64,000 nucleotides of DNA from Anthoceros angustus (Eukaryota; Streptophyta; Anthocerotopsida; Anthocerotales; Anthocerotaceae): NCBI GenBank assembly GCA_010909165.1, contig MU008185.1, forward strand, positions 744,001 through 808,000, in the 5' to 3' direction. This document shows positions 46,950 through 59,229 of the stretch, one piece after another (positions within the stretch are counted from its first letter, which is position 1; each line of letters starts with the position of its first letter). Made by a program: the position numbers and the translations under genes. The notes beneath the pieces were generated by a model. The model saw only the letters and a program-made list of their open reading frames with translations, was not told the origin of the DNA and did no database searches.

Positions 46950-48330
46950 AAGCCCACCTTGGAATTCGCGCCTCAGTGCGCTGTCAGGAAGCCCTAATGC
47001 GCTTCCAGTACACTGCAATACGACGAAAGGTTAGGTAGATGTTCCTTACCCTTCCCATGCCCTAATGCAAATTCGCACCTCAGTGTGCCGTCAGGACACC
47101 CTAATGTGCTTTCAGTACACTGTAATACGACGAAAGGTTAGGTAGATGTTCCTTGCCCTTCCTGCGCCCTAATGCGCTTTGAGTACACTATAATACAACA
47201 AAAAGGTTAGGTAGATGCTTCTAGCCCTTCCCGCGCTCTAATGCGGTTTCAGTACACTCCAATACGACAAAAGGTTAAGTGGATGCTCCTTGCCCTTCTC
47301 GCGCGCTCATGCACCCTAATGCAAATTCGCGCCTCAATGTGCCTTCAAGATGCCCTAATGCGCTTTCCGTACACTATAATACGACTTTCAGTATATTGTA
47401 ATACGATAAAAGGTTAGATAGATGCTCCTTGCCCTTTCCCACGCTCATGCGCTCTAATGCAAATTCGCGCCTTATTGTGCTATCAGGGCGCCTAAATGCG
47501 CTTTCGATGCTTCTTGCCCTTCCCCCAGATTTCTTACACTAGAAAACAAGAAGACAACCTATTGGCTAGGTCTCCCGAATCTCCGTCTCAATGCGAATCC
47601 AAGAAGAGGTTCAATACGCTCAGTATGCCTTCGAATCGCCCGACTAAACTTCAATACGCATGCTCTCTATGCCTTGTGTGCCTCTAAGAAGAGGCCCAAT
47701 ACGCTCAGTATGCCTTCGAACCGCCCTACTAAGCTTCTAATATGCCCGCTCTCTATACCTTGTGCGCCTCTAAGAAGACGCCCAATACACCTGCGAACCA
47801 CCCTACTAAGCTTCTAATACGCCCGCTCTCTATACCTTGTGTCCCTTTGAGACACCCCAATACGGCCTTTGGGACACCCCAATACGTTTCAATACCTTGT
47901 GGCACGCCTTGAGACACCCCCATACTTTTCAATACGCTGCTCTCTGTACATTATATATTTGATGTAAGTGCTAGATAGGTGATCATTCCAAACATATACT
48001 TTATCCAGCATGGACACTCTAATACTCTTTCAATACGCTGCTCTCCGTACACTATATTCAATGTGAGTGTTAGATAGATGCTCATTCCAAACATATCCTT
48101 CATCCAAGACACCTTAATATGCTTTCAATAGGCTACTCCTTATACATATTGTAATACAATGTGTTAGATAGATGCTTATTCCAAACATATCTTTTATGCG
48201 TATTTCTTACCATAGAGGTGTGATGCAAATGTTAGATAGATACTCATTCCAAATATATCCTTTATGAGTACTTACCTTAGCAAAGGAAGAATTAATATAA
48301 TCTATTTTGAGGGCTCACTGTATCTTGAGG
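46950..48330. repeat. Divergent tandem repeat region
   Basis: Imperfect units with the core CCCTAATGCGCTTTCAGTAC, then AATACGAC, then AAAGGTTAGGTAGATG, repeat from about 46990 to 47470 with spacing of roughly 70-110 bp. They continue as a more decayed series (AATACGCTGCTCTC, TTAGATAGATGCTCATTCC) to about 48280. No coding capacity. Confidence 0.8.
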
Positions 48331-49010
48331 ACGCCCTAATACACTCCATGTATACGGTGGGAATATTAAAGAACATCTATCTACCTATCTTAGGTACAAA
48401 GAGAAATAACTTAATATTATCTATTACGTCCATTTCTCTTCAATTAATGTGCAATAGGGATTAAGTTTATATATGTCTATGATCTCTGCAATACTATGTA
48501 ATAGGAAGTTAAGTGTGTAAATATCACTTGAATAATTTGCTCTATCTAAAAAGGAGTTAAGTATGCATTTAACACTTAATTAATGTAGTCTATCTAACAA
48601 GAAGTTAAGTATGTACATATGATGTTTATTGCATAATGCGCCAAGTTTTCTCAACTTTAACTTTATTATTCACATGTTGGGGCTGCTTGCATGAGAAAAC
48701 CCAACATGTCCCCACGACGGCGAAAATCTCACCCGGAGGGCTTTATGGTTAGTAAATATATATATGAATCTTGTGCTATGGGATTGTGCCATGAACAAAA
48801 GAAAAATCGCCATGCAATGTGGTTGGAAAGCTTCTTGTGGGGACTGCATAATGTCTTGGAAATGCTTGGTCTGTAAACGGATATAACAAGTTGTGATGTA
48901 ATATAGCGGTGTAAAGAATGGGTATAGCAAGTCGTGATGTCATATAGCGGTGCCAAACTGCTCTTGTAGATGGAATAACAAGCCTTTTCTTGACCCTGGG
49001 CAGACTGATG
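48331..49010. other. AT-rich intergenic DNA
   Basis: No recognisable gene. A short duplicated phrase (CAAGTTGTGATGTAATATAGCGGTG and a close copy) lies at 48888-48955. Confidence 0.5.
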
Positions 49011-49265
49011 GGGAGTTTTTAATCTCTTCCTTTTGATGTTTTTGGAGAGCATGTGTATCCTAACCCTTGCAAACTTATTGGGAGTTCTTAATCTCTTCAT
49101 TTTGATGTCCTCGGAGAGCCTCTGTGTCCCGTCTTTATCAGACTCATGGGAAGATTTTAATCTCTACATTTTGATGTCGCCAGAGAGCTTCGATATTTGT
49201 GTCCCATCCTTATCAGACTCATGGGAAGATTTTAATCCCTACATTTTAATGTCCCCGGAAAGCCT
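49011..49265. repeat. Four-copy tandem repeat, about 70 bp
   Basis: Units begin GGGAGTTTTTAATCTCTTC or GGGAAGATTTTAATC and contain TTTTGATGTC and GGAGAGCCT; starts are near 49011, 49080, 49148 and 49223. The third unit is longer by several bases. Confidence 0.85.
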
Positions 49266-49689
49266 GTTTACATCGTTTGTGTGTTGAATTTAAAGAACAT
49301 GTATCTAGACATGAGGGTTTTTTTAATCTATATCGGTATTTCTAATTGTTTGGAATGTTGTTTATGTACTCAATGAATTTTGTCAAATAGTTATAGTATA
49401 ATTCAATTAAAAACATACAAAGAAGAAGAAATTTATTATAGTTGACAAGAGATGGATGACTGTCATGAAACTAAAATAAGATAAATACATATTTTGGAAC
49501 AAAAAAATATAAATACAGATTTTGTAACAAAAACTTAGGCTTCTAGCGGATTCATCACCTTAAACATTCTCATTCACAGAACCTACATTTGTTGAAAGTA
49601 TAATCTTGTAGTACTAGAATTAAGAATGGCGTATGGAAACAACAATGCATTCAACCAGCACTAGCAAACAAGCATACGTTGAAAACATA

Positions 49690-49804
49690 TATACATACGT
49701 AGGTCCGTGCACATGGTGTTACTGGTTAAGGAGGGAATGTCACTGAAGGGGCACTTGATGGTTTTGTGCACAGCCAGTCTAGATTGTAGACTGCGTGTTA
49801 CAAG
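49690..49804. repeat. Dispersed repeat, copy A
   Basis: About 113 bp from ACATACGTAGGTCCGTGCA to GACTGCGTGTTACAAGC recurs at 51712-51824. Both copies read through as VTRSLQSRLA(V/A)HKTIKCPF on the minus strand, but this may be chance. The flanks differ. Confidence 0.85.
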
Positions 49805-49975
49805 CAAACAAGATTTCCCAACTGTAGACCCATATTTGCACACAAACTCTGTGAAATGCACTTCAGGCGCTTGAGAATAATAATCTTTACTCCTTTCTTA
49901 AAGATTCTACCATGTGTACAAGCTTGTAATGCTTTGGTGGATTGGTCAACTGCTCTACGTACGGTCTTATAGTCA

Positions 49976-50182
49976 AGTTGACGAGTTAGCTCTAGGGAAG
50001 TAAAGGAAGAAGCTATTGTGCATAGCTAGTGCAGCTTCGCAGCTTGATTCATAGACTTTGTGTATTGTCCTATCTGCAAGGTTGACGAGTTAGCTCTATG
50101 GAATTAAAGGAAGAAGCTATTGTGCATAGCTAGCACTGCTTTGCGGTTGATTCTTGGTCTTTGTATATTTTCCTATTCACAA
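49976..50182. repeat. Two-copy tandem repeat, about 105 bp
   Basis: TTGACGAGTTAGCTCTA followed by GGAAGAAGCTATTGTGC is present at 49976 and again at 50081, with substitutions and small indels toward the 3' half. Confidence 0.85.
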
Positions 50183-51711
50183 AGAGTGAGAATGGAGCTG
50201 TTTTGCTAACGTGCATGATGGTTAGGAGCGTTTGTGAATTCTGTGATCCGTGATAAGATTTTGATGAAATGATGGAAATCTTGTGTTCTTAGATAGTCGC
50301 GCAATGTAAAATGTTATCTGCCCCTTTGAGTGCCTGCCCCCAAACGCAATTATTAATGGATCCGAAAAGTGCGATAACCAAGCCAAATGACTCCGAAAAA
50401 TGAGGCAAAGATGGAGAGCACTTCAATTGCCATTTCTTCATGCACACAAGAGTAAGTTGGGGCATCATTGGAGAACGCAACATGCACACGGACACACAAA
50501 AAAATCCCATATTCTAAAAGAGACGCACCTCATAAAACCTATTATGGAATACCTCTGGTCATACGGGAGCGTGTGTGTGACTTTCTTTTTTTTGGGTGTA
50601 CGCTACGGAAATATGCCATGATATCTTTCAAATACTTACATACAATACACGTATAATACATGCATATAATACACATATAATACATGCCACACAGCTTCTG
50701 TAGGTTCGTACGCGGGGCAAAAACTTTGTATGACACGATCATAGGCCTGGTGTTCCGATTGTGTCATGCACATGTTTTCTTGTTTAGGGTTTTACGTTTC
50801 GATCCGATCACCATACAAACATGTTAAACAGGCGGGCAAGACACATACACAAATTTTTGTTCGTAGGCCTGCATAGGCCAAGAAATTGAACGCAAATCCT
50901 CCGCTTGGACGTGTTGCTTACACTGTATGTGCAAGAAGGAGAGGCTGTGGGTGCAGTCCCTACGTTTCAGTGTGGTTGACTACTAAGATGCTTCTGTTAT
51001 GCTTGCAGTTGGATGGGGCGCTGAGACCAAGATGATAGTCATCCGAACTGCATCCACGGCCGTTGTCACAGCTGGTCCAGATCCAACACCTGCTCCTCAT
51101 GCCGCATCGGCCGAGTGATCTCGCGTCTCTTAGGAGACGGAACATGTGAGGCCAGCGGTTGCTAACGCAACCACTGACAACCCTAAAGAAATGTGGATGC
51201 CGCGTGACCAGAGATGGAATATTGTGTGCCGCAATGGCGCGGCAACGCAAATGACCTAAACGCAACCCTAAACACAAGAGAAGAAAAGTTTCTGTGTATC
51301 GTGAAATCTTTTCGCGCATCATGGGGTAGGTTGACGACATCGGGACATAGTGGGGCCGCAGCCCCGACCGATGTGGTCATGCGTGACATACCGAAATAGT
51401 TCCGCTGTATGCGGCGAGACTGTTTCTTTCTGTCCACAACCCTAAAAAAATGTGGATGCCGCATGACTAGATCGGTATTCCATAACCTATGAAATATAAT
51501 ATCCTTCCAAATAATGCCTAACCCAAAAAGGTTAAGAACTTTGATACAATCCAATAAATCAAGATTCATCACCAAATAAGAAATCGATTTAGTGAATGTG
51601 CCGACATTGTGTAGATAAGTTTGAAGAATAAAATATTATGTTTCAGCATAAGATGGTTATTATGGAAGGTCAAAACAAGCCTTTAGAGATTCCAAGCTAT
51701 GTATGTACATA
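50183..51711. other. Intergenic DNA without recognised genes
   Basis: Contains an imperfect ATAC/ATAT-rich run at 50636-50692 and two copies of an AACCCTAAA(G/A)AAATGTGG motif near 51178 and 51439, each followed by ATGCCGC(G/A)TGAC. No gene call is supported. Confidence 0.5.
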
Positions 51712-51824
51712 CATACATACGTAGGTCCGTGCATGGTGTTACTGGTTAAGGAGGGAATGTCACTGAAGGGGCACTTTATGGTCTTGTGCGCAGCCAGCCT
51801 AGATTGCAGACTGCGTGTCACAAG
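51712..51824. repeat. Dispersed repeat, copy B
   Basis: Second copy of 49690-49804, preceded by an (ATAC)n microsatellite at 51701-51720. Confidence 0.85.
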
Positions 51825-52547
51825 CTTAGTGGAAGGCGGCCCAGCAAGAAGCTTTGGGTCTGCTAACGGTTTAGGCGCCGCGTAGACGTTGAACGGGAGC
51901 GGTGGCGGATGGTGGACGGGACTGGAGACTGGAGCGCTGCTGGCCCCTGTCGCAAATCCCGATTCCATGCAATCATAGCACAAGTACATCCATGCAAGAT
52001 TATGCACACACCTTGCTTGCTACAGTAGCCGCAACTTACAAGCGGAAGAGCTCTGATGAGTCGACTCCTGCGGCAGGCCCAGGCCCTGGCCCTGGCCCTG
52101 GCTGGCCCTGGCTCTGCCTGACCTGGAAGCTGGCACGACGTCCCTTTAATCCCTTCCCAGCTGCCAAAAAAAGGAAGCGGAGGAATGCGGCTCCCATCTT
52201 GATGACCTTGCTCACATTGATTGCGCTCCCTGGAGACCAGTGCGCAGATGACACTTCCATCCAGAACCACCGCTTAATTCGGCATAGGAGATTCCTGCTC
52301 GGTCTCACTCAATGCTGGCGTCTCGCAAGGTGGGGCCGAGATCATTCCAGCTTCGAACTTCGGGCTGCTGTTCCCGTGCCGTCCGGCCGCGCGGGCGACA
52401 GGCCCACGCGCCATGGCGGAGAAAGGGAAGGGCTGGACGAGGGAGCTAAGGACGAGGAGTACAAAGTCGCTCTGACACGAATGGAGTGGATACGCGATTT
52501 ACCAGCTGTGGTGGTCTAACTCACAGTTAGGGTGACCAGGTCCGTGA
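51825..52547. other. Region downstream of the EGF/RING gene
   Basis: Includes the probable 3' UTR of the minus-strand gene and a short GGCCCTGGCCCTGG repeat at 52078-52115. Open frames on both strands here lack domains. Confidence 0.45.
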
Positions 52548-55500
52548 TCAATCGTACCTGGAGCCCCCGAGGGTCGAGGAAGATGAGGACGCTACATCTG
52601 GTGAGGCGATGCTGTGCTTACTCACAGCAAGCCCTGATTCCACACCGCCTACACCGTGAGGTCCTAGCCAGCCGGGGGAAGCGTTGGCCCTGACTGAAAG
52701 CTGGGTGACGTGGATCTCCCGTAGAGGGCCAAGGGCAGCTCCCAGATCAGCCCCTTCTGAGGACGCAGGGCTGGATCCGCCGCTCCAGTCCTCTGGTATT
52801 GTTAGAGGTATATGCTGCAAGGAGATCCGACACAGCGGGCAGCTGAAGTTGCTTCGTAGCCATTTCTTTATACAGTGCACATGGAAGATGTGCGTACATA
52901 CTGGAACTGCACATAGCACTTCTGCTGCGGCATAGTCGTTCAGACATATTGGACACCTGCACACATAAGTGTAAAGCTCCGTGTCAAACCCTAACCTAGG
53001 AAGAAGACTCTGGAGGAACAGGAGGTTCTGGAAAACGCAAATGCACAACTCACTGGGTCTCTTCTTTCCCAAGAATGCCCTCCCTGTAGACGAGGAGAGG
53101 AAATGTTTCCAACACTGTTTTGTCTAGCCCCTCTGTACCAACAAGACTCTGTGAAGGAGATGCGACAATTAAACACATTTAGCTTGGCAAGTAGACCTCG
53201 CTGTATCTAGGGGTACTAGAGCTGAAAGAAAGCGGCCTTATTCATGTGGGCGAAGTACCTCAGCATGGGTGTGAGTGGCGGACATTTCGACAATGTCACG
53301 CCCATCTCGCCCGTGATTCATCAAGATCTTGCAAATGCCCATGGAGAGACAAACAAACATTGAACTCATAAGAGCCACCAGGAGAATCATCCACGTTCTC
53401 AGTGACCTAGCTCCTCGACCTGCAAAGCACAAGCATGTTAAGCCAGGTCATTTTCCTTGAACGACAGGCATTGTGCACGAAAAGGAAAACATGGGAGTGC
53501 GAAACGGGGTTGACTGGAAACCTGAATAGAAGGCAACAAAAATCTCGAAGGTTACGTCTTCATGTACTGCATAGTCTACGTTGAACAGCCCCAGAATCAA
53601 GTCCCCTTGAGAAACCAGTGACGGGTCCAGTTCATACTCCTCAGACATGATAGCCATGGCGTTTGACGTGGAGAAGCGCAAATAGTAATCTGTGAGAGTT
53701 GGAAACCTGTTTGTTTGAGCAACAAGAACAGGGCATCCTCCGCTTCGGCTGAAAGATAAAGAGATGTTGCCATTATCACTGAAATCAGACGCTTGCAGCC
53801 TGAGATATTTTGCCTGGCCTGGATGCAGCGTCCCATTAATTTTGCATTGCGGTTTCACTGCATGAACGCCTGCTTCACGCACAAACAGTTGGAAGATTTC
53901 CAAGGATGGTCAGCTCAGACATAGCCTACAAACGTTTTCACAAAGCTTGGAATCAAGCACGGTGCTTCAATTGCTGCTGGAGAGGGACTTACTACTTTCA
54001 CAGAAATGTCCACCATAGTCATCTTTACACTGGCACACACCATCTTGGACACATAGTCCATTAGGATGCGAACAGTTCAAGGGGCAGAGGGCCACATCGC
54101 TGGTAAGAGAGGCTGCCCAGATAGTTAGGTTAACTTGTGCTGACTGTTGCACACAATTGTTGCTGTTCAATATCCCAACATGAAACCGTCCTGCTCCAGT
54201 TCCGTTCAAGTGGTGATGGCTCAGTCTGCTGAGGTAGCTGAGCTTGTCACTGTAATCATCTAGGTCAGACTCTGAAGGCAGGCTCTGGGAAGTAAGGTCA
54301 GGATTTCCGGGCTTTAAAAAGAGCGCCACATCACCATACGCCCGAGAAATCTCCACCAAAAATCGGCCATGACCGTCAGGGACCTGACAACAGCAGTCGT
54401 CATATGGCTCAGTATAACACGTTTTCTGGCATCAGCATGTCAAATCTGACCAGAAGGAGAAGTTCAAAACACCGTGGTATGGCATGACCGCAACTGAAGA
54501 TAGTCGACTACAGGGACCATCAACTTGAAGAATGATGCTCATCATACCTCAAAACTGTAAAACTTCCACACGCCAGGTCCTATAGTGAATTGTAAGGGAC
54601 CGACAACGCCTCCCAATTCTGGATTCTGGAACGGGGTTACAGGCTCCACACCTGCAAAAAGGAGGAGAGCAGGTGTGTCAAAAACGAGCTTGCCAGCTGA
54701 CGGACTACCAGATGAAGTTTTGCCTGGCGAGTCCAACGCTTACCCGGAGCACAAGGTGTGTCGACACTGGCCCTCACACATCTGCAGGTCCTTGGGCCCA
54801 CGCATAGTCCACTTGGGGCACTACAGTTTTGGACGCAAGATTGTGTGTCTGCTCACAGCACAATCCATGAAACGCGGTTGAATGAAACCAGTAGCAAACC
54901 ACAAGAAGGATAACAAAAAGGAAAACAGACTGTGAAGCAGAACACTCACCAGAGCACCAAGCTCTGATCACAATATCGGCAGAGTTGGTTGTTGTGGCTA
55001 AAATCGCAAACCAGCTAAGCTCTTCACTGTGTTTGTCGATAGGTATGGTAATGGGGAGGAAGTGTCCGTCGGCTGAACAAAAAACACATAAACAGAATAA
55101 GGCATCTACACGGACACAATGTGGGTGTTGCCTGGGGATTGGTAATCATATGGATGCACATACCAATCCAGGGAATGGTTCGGTTGCCGTTGCCGGACGT
55201 GTTGAAATCCAGCTTCACCTCCGTACCAGAACCATAGCCCCATCTCAGAGATTTATCGACATGCGTACCATCGGCATCGGCAGGCCAAACGTCCAAGTGC
55301 AGGAAGCCCTGATCGTTATCCACCCCAGGGAGGCAGCCGCGCAGCTGTACCCTGTAGGTTGTATTAGTACCCGGCTGGATGGTGTCGCGCATGCAGCTGA
55401 AATCTGGCACAATTGTGGGGAATTCCTGGGCAGCAGCGGAGGGGCCGTCTGCGGATCAACAGACGGACGTTCAGCTGAACGCAGAAAAAGCGCGGATCGC

Positions 55501-55597
55501 AGGCGGCGAGGGGAAATGGAGAATGCTTACCCAGGAGGGCGGCGAGGAGGAGGAGCAATGGCAGGAGATGGGCCAAGCCGGGCGGGGACGGAATCAT
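52548..55597 (-). CDS. Signal peptide/EGF/transmembrane/RING-H2 protein, putative E3 ligase
   Basis: Nine exons on the minus strand: 55531-55597, 55164-55448, 54950-55072, 54548-54651, 53993-54383, 53522-53869, 53259-53419, 53054-53148 and 52548-52956; 660 aa with consistent phases. Order: signal peptide (residues 1-22, HLLPLLLLLAALLG); an ectodomain with N-glycosylation sites and two beta-rich modules resembling pre-peptidase C-terminal domains (WKFYSFEVPDGHGRFLVEIS near 185-205; LHPGQAKYLRLQASDF near 340); a six-Cys EGF-like module between them (about 293-322); a membrane helix (about 448-468); a GLDKTVLETFPLLVY motif like that before ATL RING domains; and RING-H2 ligands Cys526, Cys529, Cys545, His547, His550, Cys553, Cys564, Cys567. 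This suggests a membrane ubiquitin ligase facing the apoplast or endomembrane lumen. The exon 5/6 junction (acceptor GAAGCAG) is the least certain. I do not know a gene name. Confidence 0.82.
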
Positions 55598-56837
55598 AAC
55601 GCGAAGGCGACGCGGGCAGAATCATCCGGGCGCGCTCCACTGCCACCACCAGCGGCAGAAGAGCAGCAGCAGGAGGTGGCGTGTTGGGCACCAGAGCAGG
55701 CAGCCGTTGGTGATGTTCCCGGAAGCGAGCAGGGCGAGCGAGGCGGGAAGGCGGACTGCTGCTGAAGCCGCGGCCACGCTGAGAGCAGCCAAATCCCGGG
55801 CGGAGGCTGCTGCCGTTGCGGAGTGGGCTGCGACCAGCAGGCGCAGGAGGCGAGCAGGGGATGGCGGCATGGCGAGGGCTGTGCAGGCCCCTGGTGCCGA
55901 TGCGGGTGCGCGCAGCTGCAGCTGCAGCCTGCAGGCAGGCAGTGGGCAAGGCCGGCGCAACCTGATGCCAGAGTTCGCCTTCCCCGGCTGCAGCCTGCCA
56001 CCCGCGGGCCCCGACCACTGTATGCATATTTTACACACCACGCGAGGCCAGACGAGCCTAGGCTCGGCCACCCCAGCCCAGCCTCTTTTTCTCTCTCGTC
56101 GCACTCCTCTCCTCGCTTCCTGCATGCCCATGCCGGTCTCTCCAGGGCTCACCTTCCATCGTCCTTTAAGATTTTTTCTTCTTCCTTCTTGCTTGACCAC
56201 ACACTAACTCTCCTTCTTCCTTCATCCTCCTTTCTTGAACAGAGAGACTATGTCCTCCCTCCTTCCTCCCTTCCCCCTTTCTCCAACATTTGAAAGCTCT
56301 CGTCTCCCTCTGTTCCTCGCCCGTCTTCCTTCTCCTTCTCCCTTCTCCTTTTTCCCTGATTGTACTGTTCCTCCGTCTTCAACCTTTCAGAAGGTCTCGT
56401 CTTTGCTCGTGCCTTGAACATTTCACAGCTTTCCTCACTTTCTTCTCCTTGAATTTTCAGAAGCTCTCTTGAACATTTCGCGGCTCTGGGTGCGTCGTGC
56501 TGCATTCTTAGGGAAGACCTTATGGTTCCTTCCGTGAGCATTCACTAGCATTGGATCCCTTCATGTACTCATATCTCGACATCATGAGGAAAACGGATGC
56601 TGTGAACCCGTGGAAGTCACACAAGCAGAAAATGTGGGAAGAGTGCAAGTGAGGATTTCGAGACCGCACCGCATGTTGATAGGGTACGTACGCAGCGAAT
56701 GCTCAACGTACGTCATTTGAGGGTTTCGACTCAGGTGGCAGGTGAGGGGTGTGTAGCAATTGCTCAGCGTGCGCATTTGGTGGGTCGTGATTCACACAGC
56801 ATGTATGTTTGGTGGGCATGTCTCTTTAGATTGTTGC
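55598..56837. promoter_or_regulatory. Upstream region of the EGF/RING gene, with a pyrimidine-rich tract
   Basis: 1.24 kb between the EGF/RING start and the DUF819 stop. The half nearer the RING gene is GC-rich with Ala/Arg-coding open frames on both strands but no domain. From about 56080 to 56470 the plus strand is strongly pyrimidine-rich (CTCCTTCTTCCTTC, CCTCCCTCCTTCCTCCC), i.e. GA-rich in the direction of the RING gene. Confidence 0.55.
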
Positions 56838-59229
56838 TCACAGCATGTGTTGCAACAAACGAAGACCTACCACGCACCCCACAATTGTGCCAATTGTATA
56901 GCCAAACGTGCCGACCACCAATGCAGGCCGCACCTGTGGAGGACAAAAAAAACAGACAGACAAGCGAGGCCTCAGTCCTTTCCTAGCCTGCTCCAGGTGA
57001 AGGCTAGGATTCTACTTGCGCCCAGGGGCGGCGGGGGCTTACCAGTCCGGGCCAGCTCCTGGCGTTTGCCATAGCTGCAGCCGTGGCGGGACCTCCTATG
57101 TTTGCATTAGACGCGACCAGAAGCTGCTCGCGTGCACCATCCAGGGGTCAGAGGTAATGACACTACTTGCAAATGTAGGGAGGGGGAGAAGCGGCAGCTT
57201 ACAGTTCGCATAGGAAGGCGAGCTAAGCGTCCAAGACCGAGGATGATGGCCAAGTGTACCTGAAGTAGATGGATGAGACTGGAGTTTAATGGCAAAGGTG
57301 TAAATGCTGAAGGTGTGGCAGACTCTGAGGCGGTGCTTACCAGCATGACCGTGAGAATGAAGACCACCAGAGCCCAGCCACCCCTTACCGCTTCCATAGG
57401 ATTCGTTGAGGCTCCGATCTGCGAAGCCAGTGTCTGGAATGAGCGCGACCGGATCACGGTCATGCTGTTGATCTACCGCTGCCTGGGGTGAAGGATTACT
57501 TACCACAGAGAAGAAGAAAAGCATGAGAGCTCCGCCAAGAGTTTGTGAGCCAGCGAACAGTGGTACCCTTGCGCCTTCCGTCACACCACACACCTTTGCG
57601 CCCACAGCTGAGAAGAGCGACGCAACTACTGCCATAATGGCTAGCCCAGAACCTGAGCGAACAAGCAGAAGGTACTGAGGAAGGCATATGATCATCATAC
57701 GTCAAAGAGCCCACCTCATGTGCCGTGTTCAGACCTGCGAATGAAGGAGGAAGGACTGAAGCAATGGCACTTCCCAAAGTGCACGCCACAGCAGCTGCAG
57801 CTATGGAGATAGCAATCGTTTCCACAGTCGATTCAGGATCAGTTTTCTCTGCCGCATCTGATGTTGGTGGTGGTCAGGTCCACACCTAGGTACTACATGT
57901 CAGACTTTTTGTACGCAACAGAGCCTTAGAAAGAGTCACCTTCCTCCCAGCACAGTCCCGATTGTCAGTACCAACCTGTAGCTTCCAGCTCCTTTGCTGG
58001 TTTTGCACTATCATCGGGGATTGACATGATAATGCTAAAATATACCGCCATGGCAAGATTGTCTGCAGCCATTCCAGCTGCCAAGGTGCTCCCAGAAGTC
58101 AAGCCCAACGCCTGCAGTGAGCCAACAACCCAAGTTAATGAATTGCAAGAAATGAAGACTTTGGCCTACTAGCTCTGAGCAACATGTAGAGCTGAACTAA
58201 ATTGACCTGAGCTGTAGCAGCGTAGTTGATACTACCTCCGATGTAGCTTGAACACAAGGATGATGCAATCTAGCACAAGCGGAGATCATTCAAGGTCAAG
58301 CCACTAGGTCCGCAAGTTGCTGAAACAGAGAGCAGATGTAGATGTGGAGCCTCTCTTACACCTTCCATCCATCTGGCCCAAGCTGCCTGCCGATGCACCA
58401 GTAGGCCAGAATAGTCCCAAGGACCGTCCCAATAGACCCAAACCCAAAGGCTTTCAACGTTGAGCCTGCATTGCGTTCAGCAGCATTCAGTCAATGCACA
58501 AGGTGACCTCCACTCCACCCAACAAGAGTAACGAATGCGCTGCAACAAACCCGCACCAGCGTCAGTGAAGGCACGCGCAACATCGGTTTCCAGAAGCGAC
58601 AGGGCAACTGCCATGGGCATCAAAGCGCTGAACACCTACACCCTCAGCAATCCACATGTCAGCATTTCCGGAGCAAATTTTGAGGAGCAGTCTCGCCATT
58701 CAGCAAGGCATCTCACCGACTCATAAGTTGGTGCAGCAGACGGTATAATTTGAGCTGCAGAGAGCGCCATGCCCACCCCCATGGCCAGAAGGGGAGCCGA
58801 CACCCGGGCCCCCCATTTGGTCCTCGACTCTGCAATCTGCTTTGCTTCCGAACCATTAGTCCTTCACCTCTACCAGCCCAAAGCAGCCCACAGCAACACA
58901 GAGGCCAGAATCGTTACCTGCCCGATGGCTGCGCAGGCTGCAAGCACGCCGTAGAGAATGCTACCGCTATCAGGCGCCACCAAGGACATCGTGGTCTCCC
59001 GCTTCCTTTGCCTGGCCCGCCAAACTTCCCACCACCTTCTCCTGCATGAAAGCAAGCACAAATCTGTCCATCTAGACACGGCAGCCAATTTGTGACGCTG
59101 CCCTTGGACTGTAGCCTGCCGATACCGTGCAACAACTGCCCGCACTACGACAGCATTTTGGCAACCGCATGATGAGGTCAAGGCCCCGGGCACTCTCTGG
59201 GTCAAAGAAGATAGGCCGACGGAACTCAT
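56838..59229 (-). CDS. DUF819 family membrane protein, probably plastid
   Basis: Twelve exons on the minus strand: 58918-59229, 58717-58836, 58551-58635, 58362-58465, 58207-58269, 57976-58111, 57735-57857, 57504-57652, 57341-57418, 57203-57259, 57043-57123 and 56838-56933; 467 aa. Family blocks: LMPMAVALSLLETDV, FGFGSIGTVLGTILAYW, SSYIGGSINYAATAQALGL, GMAADNLAMAVYFSI, then after an acidic loop ETIAISIAAAAVACTLGSAI, GGALMLFFFSVIGAS, ASNANIGGPATAAAMA and a final VVGTFGYTIGTIVGC. These match DUF819 (PF05684), multi-pass proteins of plant plastids and bacteria with unproven transport function. The first ~55 residues are Ser/Arg/Ala-rich with almost no acids, as in transit peptides, but the 5' end is uncertain: an acceptor near 59044 would imply another upstream exon, and an in-frame ATG also occurs at 58989. 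Confidence 0.85.
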
